A program made the position numbers and the translations under genes. 64,000 bases of DNA, from positions 62,001 through 126,000 of the forward strand of contig CAVYTO010000002.1 in NCBI GenBank assembly GCA_963771505.1, given 5' to 3'. This DNA is from JAJPHW01 sp963771505. Lineage in GTDB: Bacteria > Acidobacteriota > Terriglobia > Terriglobales > Acidobacteriaceae. Numbering within the stretch: position 1 is the stretch's first letter; the number at the start of each line of letters is the position of its first letter. The notes under the pieces were generated by a model. That model saw only the letters and a program-made list of their open reading frames with translations, did not search any database and was not told the origin of the DNA. Shown here in pieces: positions 51,836 through 59,661 of the stretch.

Positions 51836-52579
51836 TCAGCGGGCAATCCAGAGAAATCCGAAAACGTAAATCCAGAGCAGAAGCATCAGGTGCCAATACC
51901 AGGCAGTAACATCCACCACGATGCGGCGCGATTCCACGGATTTATTGAGCAGGGAAATGGTGGACGTATAGATCAGGACGAGCAACCCACCCACCAGATG
52001 AAGCGCGTGCGCAGCGGTCAGCAAGTAGATGAAAGAGCTTCGCGGGCTGGTGGCCAGATAAAACCCGCGCGCAGCCAAAGCGCGCCATGCTATCCATTGA
52101 CCGATAAGGAAGCCTAGCCCCAAAACCACGGTAGCTGCGAGCCACGGCAACTCACGCTCTCGACCCAGCGTAACTCCCGGAATTGAGCGAACCGGAGCCA
52201 ATGCCGACTGGCGAGTGATCTGACGGCGGGCAAACTCCGCGGTTATGCTGCTGAGAAGCAAAAGCAGAGTATTGAATAGCAGCAAGCGGGTCGGCAGTGC
52301 GATCGTCGTCCACTGGGTTACGTACTGCGTTCCCGAGGGATCGAGCGATACCGCCGCGCGCCGTGCCAGATAAATCACGGTGAGTACGGCAAACAGCGTG
52401 ATGATCGGCGCCATGGCGAGAAGCAGGCCCAGGCGCGCCCGGCGCAGGCGCTTGCCATAGTTATAAAAATTGTCGTCGCCGCGATGGCCTCCGCCTCCGC
52501 CATCGTGCGATGGGGGATCGAAATCGAATCCTCCCCCGCCGGTCTTGGGACTGCTGACGGTGGGAGTGAGCGTAGCCAT
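51836..52579 (-). CDS. Heme-copper oxidase subunit III
   Basis: 247 residues. A Gly/Asp/His-rich N-terminal tail (SHDGGGGGHRGDDNFYNYGK) precedes about five to six helices: LGLLLAMAPIITLFAVLTVI, LPTRLLLFNTLLLLLSSITA, LPWLAATVVLGLGFLIGQWI, SSFIYLLTAAHALHLVGGLL and VTAWYWHLMLLLWIYVFGFL. AAHALHLVGG and AWYWHLM are the subunit III signature histidines. No subunit I or II gene is near, so this copy stands apart from its oxidase operon. It converges with the kinase gene at 16 bases. Confidence 0.88.
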   Translation of the reverse strand: MATLTPTVSSPKTGGGGFDFDPPSHDGGGGGHRGDDNFYNYGKRLRRARLGLLLAMAPIITLFAVLTVIYLARRAAVSLDPSGTQYVTQWTTIALPTRLLLFNTLLLLLSSITAEFARRQITRQSALAPVRSIPGVTLGRERELPWLAATVVLGLGFLIGQWIAWRALAARGFYLATSPRSSFIYLLTAAHALHLVGGLLVLIYTSTISLLNKSVESRRIVVDVTAWYWHLMLLLWIYVFGFLWIAR

Positions 52580-52669
52580 AAAGCAGATTTTAGTGCTTTC
52601 TCGGGATTCCCCGCGTGCCCGAAAGTACCAGCAGGAAAGATTTGCTACGTCTCTCTCGCAAGAAGAAAA

Positions 52670-53005
52670 TTACTTTGTATTTTTCTCAAGGGATCGAACG
52701 TAAGCCACGACCTGCTCGATTTCTTTGCCTGAAAGCTGGTCGGCGAACGACGGCATGCTCTCTCTGCCTTCGCTGACCGTCTTCTTCATGTCGTCGGCGC
52801 TGAGATTTTTTACATCGTCCGAAAGCAGACTCATGGCGTTGAGCTGCTTCCCCATAGGGGTGTTGGCTTTGCCATCCACACCGTGGCAAAGAACGCACTT
52901 GGACTTGTAGACCTTCTCACCAGCGGATGCACCATCCTGCGCAAACGCACATATGCTGAGGGAAAATAGGGCAAGGATTGAAATGCAGCGGGTGATCCTG
53001 GACAA
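52670..53005 (-). CDS. Monoheme cytochrome c (class I)
   Basis: About 111 residues. TTG 53005 was chosen because AGGAGG lies 6 bases upstream; that sequence would otherwise be inside the coding region. A signal peptide (CISILALFSLSICAFA) is followed by a heme site CVLCHGVDGKA, the axial-Met region GRESMPSFADQLSGKEI and a C-terminal helix (VVAYVRSLE). A small periplasmic electron carrier, lying 90 bases upstream of the oxidase subunit III gene on the same strand and plausibly serving the respiratory chain. Confidence 0.87.
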   Translation of the reverse strand: MSRITRCISILALFSLSICAFAQDGASAGEKVYKSKCVLCHGVDGKANTPMGKQLNAMSLLSDDVKNLSADDMKKTVSEGRESMPSFADQLSGKEIEQVVAYVRSLEKNTK

Positions 53006-53105
53006 GGGCTTCCTCCTGAGCAATTGTAACGGTGAGTGAGGCTACTTGAGTGCATAACACTTCGCACGCCGCCTCAATCCTTCGGCCACACAAGAGCTTT
53101 CGTAC

Positions 53106-53861
53106 TCATCGGCTATCAAAGAATTTCTTGATCTGCGGCCAGAAGCGGTGGACGACCCATTCCGTGCGGATGTGGCCGCCGGTCCGCAGCGAAACCAACT
53201 TCACACCTGTCTGCTCGGAAAATTGGCGGGCACCTTCGTAGGGAACGAACGGGTCGTCTTTCGCATGGAACATCATTAATTTCGCGGGATCAATTTCTTT
53301 GATTCTATGGGCGGGATTGTAAAATCTGCCGCCGCGAAGCTTGTTCCAGTTCTTGTCCGAAAGGCGATACCCCTGGCCGAAAGCCTCGCGAATGTACGCG
53401 GCATAGTTTGGATTTGAAGTTTCTTTCCTTTCCGAGCGATGAAGAATTGCCCAATCCGTGACGGCGCAATTCGCAAGCGCCTTGCTCACGCGCGAATCCA
53501 GAGTAGAGAGGATCGCCGCCGCGCCCCCGAAACTCCCTCCGATGACAAATATCTTGTTTGGGCGAACGGAAAAACGCTGCCCAAATGACATCTCGGCAAA
53601 GCCTTTCGGCAGGCAATCGACCACGTCTGAGATGTCGACTTCCGGAGACTTCTGCAGGAACTGTCCGCCGCTTTCCCATGCTCCGCGATATCGAGGATAG
53701 AAGACCCAATACCCTTTTGCCGCCAGCCATTCCATCAACGGCTGCTTGCGGGGAATGCTGGGCATGCCGTCGCAAAGAATAATCACTTTCTCCTGTTTGC
53801 TGGGACGCACAGGGGGAGTGAACTCGGCGACGATGTCTGTCTTGAAGCGAGCGCGGAACAT
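53106..53861 (-). CDS. Alpha/beta hydrolase (prolyl-oligopeptidase-like)
   Basis: 251 residues from ATG 53861. The fold shows KVIILCDGMPSIPRKQPLME (first strand and oxyanion region), KGYWVFYPRYRGAWESGGQF, the nucleophile elbow VIGGSFGGAAAIL with catalytic Ser, a late Asp in MMFHAKDDPFVPY and the His in RTGGHIRTEW. The triad is complete. It is most like S9-type peptidases or dienelactone-hydrolase-like esterases; no signal peptide is present and the substrate is unknown. Divergent from the thioesterase gene. Confidence 0.82.
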   Translation of the reverse strand: MFRARFKTDIVAEFTPPVRPSKQEKVIILCDGMPSIPRKQPLMEWLAAKGYWVFYPRYRGAWESGGQFLQKSPEVDISDVVDCLPKGFAEMSFGQRFSVRPNKIFVIGGSFGGAAAILSTLDSRVSKALANCAVTDWAILHRSERKETSNPNYAAYIREAFGQGYRLSDKNWNKLRGGRFYNPAHRIKEIDPAKLMMFHAKDDPFVPYEGARQFSEQTGVKLVSLRTGGHIRTEWVVHRFWPQIKKFFDSR

Positions 53862-53915
53862 ACGACCTAAATTACTGAGTAATGAGCCGCCGCGCAATCG
53901 CTCGGGGCAGGACGA

Positions 53916-53921
53916 TACAAT
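53916..53921 (+). promoter_or_regulatory. -10 box just before the thioesterase gene
   Basis: TACAAT ends 8 bases before ATG 53930, and no ribosome site is visible between them, so a leaderless message is likely. Confidence 0.4.
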
Positions 53922-53929
53922 CCAGCATT

Positions 53930-54403
53930 ATGGCCAAGGAAACTTCTAACGCATTCTCGTATAGCGCGGTGCTGCAAAAGAATGTGTGCTTCGCCTGCGG
54001 GAAAGACAATCCCCATGGAATGCGGCTCAACTTCGCACCGAACAAGGCCCGCACCGGATACGTCTGCCGTTTTCGATTGGACGACCGCTACTCCGGGCCG
54101 CCGGGGCATTGCCATGGCGGCATCATCGCGACGATTCTTGATGACGCCATGGGCAAAGTGAACAAGCTGCGAAATGTGGTTGCGCTCACCTCGGAAATGA
54201 CGGTCAATTACATCCGGCCGGTGCCGTTGCACAAACCGCTGCGCGTGGAATCGCGCGAGCTTTCGGTGAAAGGCCGCGTGCACACAAACGCAGCCGAGAT
54301 TGTGAATTCCAAAGGTGAAGTGCTGGCCCGTAGCGAAGGAACGTTCATCGCCATCGACCCGGAGAAGATGTTCAGGAAGCACTTAAAGAAGTCGCCGCCT
54401 TAG
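53930..54403 (+). CDS. PaaI-type hotdog-fold thioesterase
   Basis: 157 residues, single hotdog domain: VCFACGKDNPHGMRLNF, FRLDDRYSGPPGHCHGGIIA (the HGG catalytic loop), TILDDAMGKVNKLRN and VALTSEMTVNYIRPVPLHKP. These match the 4HBT/PaaI-like acyl-CoA thioesterases. The CFACGKDNPHGM opening is typical of a subgroup in soil bacteria. The start is ATG 53930; an upstream in-frame start would overlap the divergent promoter region. The acyl-CoA substrate is not predictable. Confidence 0.88.
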   Translation: MAKETSNAFSYSAVLQKNVCFACGKDNPHGMRLNFAPNKARTGYVCRFRLDDRYSGPPGHCHGGIIATILDDAMGKVNKLRNVVALTSEMTVNYIRPVPLHKPLRVESRELSVKGRVHTNAAEIVNSKGEVLARSEGTFIAIDPEKMFRKHLKKSPP

Positions 54404-54432
54404 GCGTTTGTTCCATTCGAGTGCGTCCCCCG

Positions 54433-54503
54433 TGAGACGGCGTCATCCCGAGCGGAGCCGTTCTTCAGGCGGAGCGAGGCATCTCCAACGCACAGGCGTC
54501 TCA
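54433..54503. repeat. Dispersed repeat element with inverted ends
   Basis: Exact 7-base inverted repeats tgagacg (54433-54439) and cgtctca (54497-54503) bracket a segment with gtcatcccgagcggagc and cggagcgaggcatctcc. This phrase is a form of the short dispersed GTCATCC-GAGCG-AGCG element common in Acidobacteriota, also present near 55611 and 48971. It occupies most of the 200-base gap before pdxS. Confidence 0.5.
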
Positions 54504-54603
54504 AGAAAACAAGACTTCACGCAGGCGCCCGAAGCCCTCCTTCGCAAAGATGTAAAATGAAGCCAGTCGCGGCCGGTCGCGTCCGCGCCAGAAAAGAGCC
54601 CAA

Positions 54604-55527
54604 ATGTCACAGAATAATGGCACCAACTCCACCAGCCTTCGCCTTAAAACCGGCCTTGCGGAAATGCTCAAAGGCGGCGTCATTATGGACGTCACCGACG
54701 CTGCGCAAGCGGAAATCGCCGAGCAGGCTGGGGCCGTCGCCGTGATGGCGCTGGAGCGCGTGCCTGCGCAAATTCGCGCTGAAGGCGGAGTAGCGCGCAT
54801 GGCTTCGCCGAAAAAGATTCGCGAGATCATGGCGGTGGTGTCGATTCCGGTGATGGCGAAGTGCCGCATTGGCCACTTTGCCGAGGCGCAGATTTTGCAG
54901 GAGTTAGGCGTCGATTACATTGACGAATCCGAAGTGCTCACGCCGGCGGACGAAGCTCACCACGTCGACAAGCACGCCTACAAAGTCCCATTCGTTTGCG
55001 GCGCGCGCAATCTTGGCGAAGCCCTGCGGCGCATTGCAGAAGGCGCAGCCATGATCCGCACCAAAGGCGAAGCAGGCACGGGAGACGTGGTCCACGCGGT
55101 AAAGCACATCCGGCAGATCGTGCAAGAGATGAAGATTCTCACTGTGCTTGGCGAAGAGGAACTCTACGCGAAAGCAAAAGAACACGCCGCGCCTTATGAA
55201 CTGGTGAAGATGGTCGCCAAAGCAGGGAAGCTGCCCGTGCCGAATTTCTCCGCCGGAGGAATTGCCACTCCAGCCGACGCCGCGCTGGTCATGCAGTTGG
55301 GCGCGGAAGCCGTGTTTGTCGGATCGGGCATCTTCATGAAAGATTCGCACACCTTCGCCGATCCCGCCGAAGCCACCAAGCGCGCGAAGGCCATCGTGAA
55401 AGCCGCCACCCACTTCAATGACCCGAAAGTGCTGCTGGAAGTAAGCGAAGACCTAACCGGAGCGATGAAGGGCTTAGCCATCGCCGCGCTGGATGAAGCG
55501 AGCATGCTGCAAACCAGAGGCTGGTAA
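54604..55527 (+). CDS. pdxS: Pyridoxal 5'-phosphate synthase subunit PdxS
   Basis: Synthase half of the R5P-dependent PLP pathway: condenses ribose-5-phosphate, glyceraldehyde-3-phosphate and ammonia. 307 residues with near-perfect conservation: LKGGVIMDVTDAAQAEIAEQ, AVMALERVPAQIRAEGGVAR, IPVMAKCRIGHFAEAQILQ (catalytic Lys), YIDESEVLTPADE, FVCGARNLGEALRRIAEG, RTKGEAGTGDVVHAVKH and NFSAGGIATPADAALVMQLG. Its glutaminase partner pdxT is at 57420, separated by an inverted antiporter gene, which is unusual because the two are normally adjacent. Confidence 0.97.
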   Translation: MSQNNGTNSTSLRLKTGLAEMLKGGVIMDVTDAAQAEIAEQAGAVAVMALERVPAQIRAEGGVARMASPKKIREIMAVVSIPVMAKCRIGHFAEAQILQELGVDYIDESEVLTPADEAHHVDKHAYKVPFVCGARNLGEALRRIAEGAAMIRTKGEAGTGDVVHAVKHIRQIVQEMKILTVLGEEELYAKAKEHAAPYELVKMVAKAGKLPVPNFSAGGIATPADAALVMQLGAEAVFVGSGIFMKDSHTFADPAEATKRAKAIVKAATHFNDPKVLLEVSEDLTGAMKGLAIAALDEASMLQTRGW

Positions 55528-55610
55528 GCCCGATTCTGTAGTGGGAATGCGGCTTGCAGGAGCTTCTGACACAAGAATAATTGAACTGACTGGGCGACTC
55601 TCACAGAATT

Positions 55611-55637
55611 GTCATCCTGAGCGCAGCGAAGGACCTG
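55611..55637. repeat. Dispersed GTCATCCTGAGCG-type repeat
   Basis: The segment gtcatcctgagcgcagcg followed by aaggacctg is the canonical form of a short interspersed repeat seen across Acidobacteriota and other soil bacteria. Two diverged copies occur at 54442-54486 and 48971-49000 in this window. It sits in the 212-base convergent gap between pdxS and the antiporter gene. Confidence 0.5.
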
Positions 55638-55739
55638 TGCACTTCGCGTTATCTGAACAAACTCCAATCCGCTCGAATTTCTCCCACAGCACAAATCCGA
55701 TGGTACAGAGCCGACGCGAGAGCTTACCGGATAGCGGTA

Positions 55740-57350
55740 TCAATCGACAGGGTTCCGGTTTAATTCGCCTAGATCGAGTTCCCGCTCTAGTTCGCGCAGA
55801 ACTTCGTCGCCGATGAGCCGCTGATTCCGCAAGCGGACGGCAGTTTTTCTCTCCACTCGCAGCAAGTCTTGCGACAGTTTGGTCACAGCCTCACGAAAAT
55901 CGGCATCGGGCTCGGCATCACGCCCCGGGCCGGCGATAGCTTGCAAAGCCGACAGCCGGCGGCGATAGCGTTGCTCCACTTCGTCGTAGGCGGACTGCAT
56001 CGTCGGGTCGCCCTCGGACTTTTTCATTTCGAGATGAGCCAGCGCCGCCTCGAGCATTGCCGCTCGCGCTTCTTGCTCCTCCTTGCGCGGAGCGGAAATT
56101 CCTCCGAGGCCGAGCACTCGAATCAGTGCAGGCAAAGTCAGCCCTTGCAGAACCAGCGTGACCAGGATGACCGAAAAAGTAAGGAAGATAATCGCGTTGC
56201 GTTGCGTGAACGGTTCCCCGTTGGCCAGCAACTGGGGCAATCCGATTGCTGCGGCAAGCGAAATCACGCCGCGCATGCCGGTCCATCCAACCACAAAAAT
56301 CTGGCGCGCGGGGGGAATAGTTTCGGGTTGATGAAGAACATGCTTTCGGATAAGAAACGAAAAATAAGCTCCGGGAAATGCCCACAGCAAGCGCAGCACG
56401 ATGAGAAAGGCGGAAAACCCGATGCCATAAGCCAACAGAGTATGCAGGCTTAGCGGTTCCATGGCATGCAACACATAGGGCAACTGCAGGCCGATCATCA
56501 CGAATACGAGTCCGTTGAGGATGAAAGTCAGCGAATCCCAGACTGCTCCGGCCTGAAGGCGGACACTCGCAGAAAAGAAATGGGAGCTTTTGCGGGTGAG
56601 ATACAGGCCGCACACAACCACCGCCAAAACGCCTGAGGCGTGCGCGGCCTCGGCTCCTAAGTAAGCGACGTAAGGCGTTAGGATGCTGAGAGCGATTTCG
56701 AGGGGAGCATCGTCCATGCGATCTTCAACCCAATGAACGATCTCACCTACCACCAGACCGATTACCACGCCGACGGCGATTAAGTATCCGAGCCGCGTAA
56801 ATCCGAATGTGAAAGTTGGCCGCTGGCCGTCAACCAACAGAGCGATTCCAAATTCCAGGGCCAGCAGCGCGGTGGCATCATTGAGCAGGCTCTCGCCTTC
56901 GAGCACGTCTACGACGCGCTTCGGCAGTCCAATGCGCGTGGCAATCGAGGTAGCTGCAATTGCATCGGTGGGGGCGACAATTGCGCCCAGCACAAGACCC
57001 ATGCGCCAATCGAAGCCGGGAAGAAACGAGTGGGCGGCGAAACTGACCACGAGGACGGTGAATGTAACCAACCCGAACGCCAGCAACAGAATGCTGACCA
57101 AATTGTACGAAAACTCCCGCCACGAGGTGAGCCAGGCGGCGTTGTAAAGCAGCGGCGGCAGAATCACCAAAAAAACGACGTCGGGATTAAGGGAAATCTT
57201 CGGAATTCCCGGCACGAAACCGAGAAGCAAGCCGCCGATCACGAGAACAATCGGATACGGCGTTTGCAGTTTTTTCGCCAAGGCACCGAAAGCCACGACA
57301 AAAAACAGCAGCAACAGAAACACGATCTCTACGGCGTGGATATTCGACAT
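55740..57350 (-). CDS. Na+/H+ antiporter, CPA1 family (NhaP-like)
   Basis: 536 residues with about twelve helices followed by a hydrophilic C-terminal tail of about 120 residues. Key segments are the FVPGIPKISLNPDVVFLVIL opening, GAIVAPTDAIAATSIATRIG (transport core), VVDVLEGESLLNDATALLAL (ES-ND motif) and VGWTGMRGVISLAAAIGLPQ (the CPA1 WTGMRG-like motif). It exchanges sodium for protons across the inner membrane. It is inserted, in reverse orientation, between pdxS and pdxT. Confidence 0.92.
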   Translation of the reverse strand: MSNIHAVEIVFLLLLFFVVAFGALAKKLQTPYPIVLVIGGLLLGFVPGIPKISLNPDVVFLVILPPLLYNAAWLTSWREFSYNLVSILLLAFGLVTFTVLVVSFAAHSFLPGFDWRMGLVLGAIVAPTDAIAATSIATRIGLPKRVVDVLEGESLLNDATALLALEFGIALLVDGQRPTFTFGFTRLGYLIAVGVVIGLVVGEIVHWVEDRMDDAPLEIALSILTPYVAYLGAEAAHASGVLAVVVCGLYLTRKSSHFFSASVRLQAGAVWDSLTFILNGLVFVMIGLQLPYVLHAMEPLSLHTLLAYGIGFSAFLIVLRLLWAFPGAYFSFLIRKHVLHQPETIPPARQIFVVGWTGMRGVISLAAAIGLPQLLANGEPFTQRNAIIFLTFSVILVTLVLQGLTLPALIRVLGLGGISAPRKEEQEARAAMLEAALAHLEMKKSEGDPTMQSAYDEVEQRYRRRLSALQAIAGPGRDAEPDADFREAVTKLSQDLLRVERKTAVRLRNQRLIGDEVLRELERELDLGELNRNPVD

Positions 57351-57408
57351 GATGAACCGATTACGACTCTAAAATACAGCAGTCCGAACGGTTGCAGCAG
57401 CTTCCCGT

Positions 57409-57414
57409 TAAAAT
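57409..57414 (+). promoter_or_regulatory. -10-like box abutting pdxT
   Basis: TAAAAT ends 5 bases before ATG 57420, so transcription should begin at the start codon itself. No ribosome site is visible. Together with the lack of any neighbour upstream on this strand it suggests pdxT is transcribed on its own as a leaderless message. Confidence 0.4.
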
Positions 57415-57419
57415 AGCTT

Positions 57420-57974
57420 ATGAAGATTGGGGTTCTGGCCTTGCAGGGGGATTTCGACGCGCACCGGCACCGGCTTGAAGAATTGGGTGCTCAGGTCGTG
57501 CTCGTGAAGAAGCCCGAGCAGTTAGACGAAGTCGACGGCCTCGTGATCCCGGGCGGCGAATCCGGTACGTTTCTCAAGCTTCTTGGCGTAGAAGGATTTG
57601 CCAGACTGAGAGACTTTGTTCACTCAAAGCCGACACTTGGCACTTGCGCTGGCGCGATCCTGCTGGCGAAAGAAGTGGAAAATCCAGCGCAGCAAGGGCT
57701 CGGCGCTCTCGACATCGCTATTCGGCGCAACGCCTACGGACGGCAGATCGATAGTTCGATTCGCCAGGGCAGCCTGATGGGATCGCCCATGGAAATGGTT
57801 TTCATCCGCGCGCCAAAAATCGAGCGTGTCGGCCCAGGCGTAGAGGTAATGGCCACCGAAGGCGGCGATCCGGTGGGTGTCCGGCATGGCAAAGCGATGG
57901 CCGCGACGTTTCATCCCGAACTCTCGGACGATCCGAGAATTCATCAGGCCTTCCTCGATCTAGTGAAAGGCTGA
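57420..57974 (+). CDS. pdxT: Pyridoxal 5'-phosphate synthase glutaminase PdxT
   Basis: Glutaminase that feeds ammonia to PdxS; 184 residues, slightly short of the usual 190-200. Motifs: MKIGVLALQGDFDAHRHRLE, DGLVIPGGESGTFLKLLG, the nucleophile Cys in PTLGTCAGAILLAKE, LGALDIAIRRNAYGRQIDS, VFIRAPKIERVG and the His-x-Glu pair in AATFHPELSDD. It has its own start region away from pdxS. Confidence 0.96.
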   Translation: MKIGVLALQGDFDAHRHRLEELGAQVVLVKKPEQLDEVDGLVIPGGESGTFLKLLGVEGFARLRDFVHSKPTLGTCAGAILLAKEVENPAQQGLGALDIAIRRNAYGRQIDSSIRQGSLMGSPMEMVFIRAPKIERVGPGVEVMATEGGDPVGVRHGKAMAATFHPELSDDPRIHQAFLDLVKG

Positions 57975-57985
57975 CTTGGCGCGAC

Positions 57986-58675
57986 TCACCAGGAACTGTA
58001 ACGGCGTCGATTCTCGCGCTCTGGAAGCAGTTTGATCAACACCATGCCTGAGATGAAGCCGCCGACATGGGCCCATACCGCGACTCCGCCCGATGGGCTG
58101 ACGTTTGCGATTGAAGTGGCCGTCCCCGTCAGAAACTGAACCATGAACCAGTAGCCAAGAACCAACCAAGCGGGTAGGTGAAAAAAGAAAATCGGCGGAA
58201 ACCAGGTCAACACGCGCGCCCGCGAATATAGCAAAAAATACGCGCCCATGACTCCCGCAATCGCGCCGCTAGCGCCGACCGTGGGCACCCGCGAGGCCGG
58301 ATTCAGCGCGATGTGCGTGAGAAATGCGATGACCCCGGTAGCCAGATAAAAGAGCAGGTAGGGGAAATGCCCGAGATAGTCTTCGATGTTGTCGCCGAAA
58401 ATCCACAACACCCACATGTTGCCGATGATGTGCAGCCACGATCCGTGGAGGAACATGGCGGTGAAGATGGGCAGGAAGGCGGCCACAAGTTGGAAGTGTG
58501 AGAGGTCCATTCCGAAACGGCGCGGTACCACGCCGAATTCGCGGACTAACGCGTCCAACTGACCGCTCGATCCGCTGTTCAACTCGAAAATAAAGGCCAG
58601 CACGTTTAATGCGATGAGGAAATAGTTGACATACGGAGTGCTGTATCGCGGGGTTTCATCGCGTAAAGGAATCAT
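57986..58675 (-). CDS. Rhomboid-family intramembrane serine protease
   Basis: 229 residues, about six helices. The catalytic Ser lies in VGASGAIAGVMGAYFLL (GASG motif) and the His in VAVWAHVGGFISGMVLI. The L1-loop region shows FLHGSWLHIIGNMWVLWIFG. The opening IPLRDETPRYSTPYVNYFLI is the standard start of the cytoplasmic-N-terminus rhomboids of soil bacteria. It cleaves membrane substrates; none can be named. Convergent with pdxT at 12 bases. Confidence 0.93.
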   Translation of the reverse strand: MIPLRDETPRYSTPYVNYFLIALNVLAFIFELNSGSSGQLDALVREFGVVPRRFGMDLSHFQLVAAFLPIFTAMFLHGSWLHIIGNMWVLWIFGDNIEDYLGHFPYLLFYLATGVIAFLTHIALNPASRVPTVGASGAIAGVMGAYFLLYSRARVLTWFPPIFFFHLPAWLVLGYWFMVQFLTGTATSIANVSPSGGVAVWAHVGGFISGMVLIKLLPERENRRRYSSW

Positions 58676-58746
58676 GTCTGGGCCGAACTAGGCGCGCAAC
58701 CTGTTAGCTTATATGTTCGGGCGCTTCTGCACATCCAATCATTCCA

Positions 58747-59649
58747 TTGCCAAACTATAAACCTTCACTGAACGGGGTCGTTATCATCGACAAACCCGCG
58801 GGCCTCACCTCGCACGATGTAGTAAACCGCGTACGCCGCACGCTGGGCGAACGCTCAGTCGGCCATCTGGGAACGCTCGATCCCATGGCCACCGGCGTGC
58901 TGCCGCTGGTCCTGGGAAAATTTACCCGCCTCGCGCAGTTCTACACCGCCTCGGAGAAGACCTATGAAGGCACCATCCGCTTTGGATTTGCTACCGATAC
59001 CTACGATGCGGAAGGGAAGCAGGTTGGTGCCGCCGTTGAGCCAGAATTGTCTTTGCCGTTGTTGAAACAGATGGCGGAAAAGTTTGTAGGCGTCATCGAA
59101 CAAACTCCACCACCGTATTCCGCTAAAAAGGTTGATGGCGTTCGAGCCTACAAACTGGCACGCAAGGAGCAACCGGTCGAATTGGCTCCCGTCGCTGTTG
59201 AGGTGAAGGAGTTCGCGATTCTGAGCGTTGAGAATCGCTACGCAAAGTTTCGAGCGCAAGTTGCTTCGGGAACGTATATGCGGTCCATCGCTCACGATAT
59301 GGGCGCAGCGCTCGGATGTGGCGCGCACCTGGCCGGGCTTCGCCGTACCAGCGTCCGGGAATTCAGCGTCGCTGAATCCCACACGATCGAGCAACTGCAA
59401 ACCATCGCCACAACGGGCAACGTCGAAGATGTCTTCATTCATCCGCGAAAATTATTGCCGGAATTTCCGTCTGTCGCTGTCCCGGATGACATCGTCAATC
59501 ACATCCGTTGCGGCCGGACAGTAAATCTACCCGAAACCTCCACTGCGCGGTTCGTAAAGGTGTTTTGCGGCCAAAGAGATTTGATTGCCATCGCCAGCCG
59601 GGTCGCAGGAACGTTGTTCCACCCGAAGATTGTTCTGCTGAGCGCTTGA
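58747..59649 (+). CDS. truB: tRNA pseudouridine-55 synthase TruB
   Basis: Converts U55 of tRNA T-loops to pseudouridine; 300 residues. The catalytic Asp is in VGHLGTLDPMATGVLPLVLG, preceded by NGVVIIDKPAGLTSHDVVNR and followed by AQFYTASEKTYEGTIRFGFA, QTPPPYSAKKVDGVRAYKLA and ASGTYMRSIAHDMGAALGCG. A C-terminal PUA-like part ends at AGTLFHPKIVLLSA. The start is TTG 58747, the only plausible codon before the first motif. TruB and RibF genes, here convergent at 12 bases, are neighbours in many bacteria. Confidence 0.95.
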   Translation: MPNYKPSLNGVVIIDKPAGLTSHDVVNRVRRTLGERSVGHLGTLDPMATGVLPLVLGKFTRLAQFYTASEKTYEGTIRFGFATDTYDAEGKQVGAAVEPELSLPLLKQMAEKFVGVIEQTPPPYSAKKVDGVRAYKLARKEQPVELAPVAVEVKEFAILSVENRYAKFRAQVASGTYMRSIAHDMGAALGCGAHLAGLRRTSVREFSVAESHTIEQLQTIATTGNVEDVFIHPRKLLPEFPSVAVPDDIVNHIRCGRTVNLPETSTARFVKVFCGQRDLIAIASRVAGTLFHPKIVLLSA

Positions 59650-59661
59650 GATCGTCTCAGA

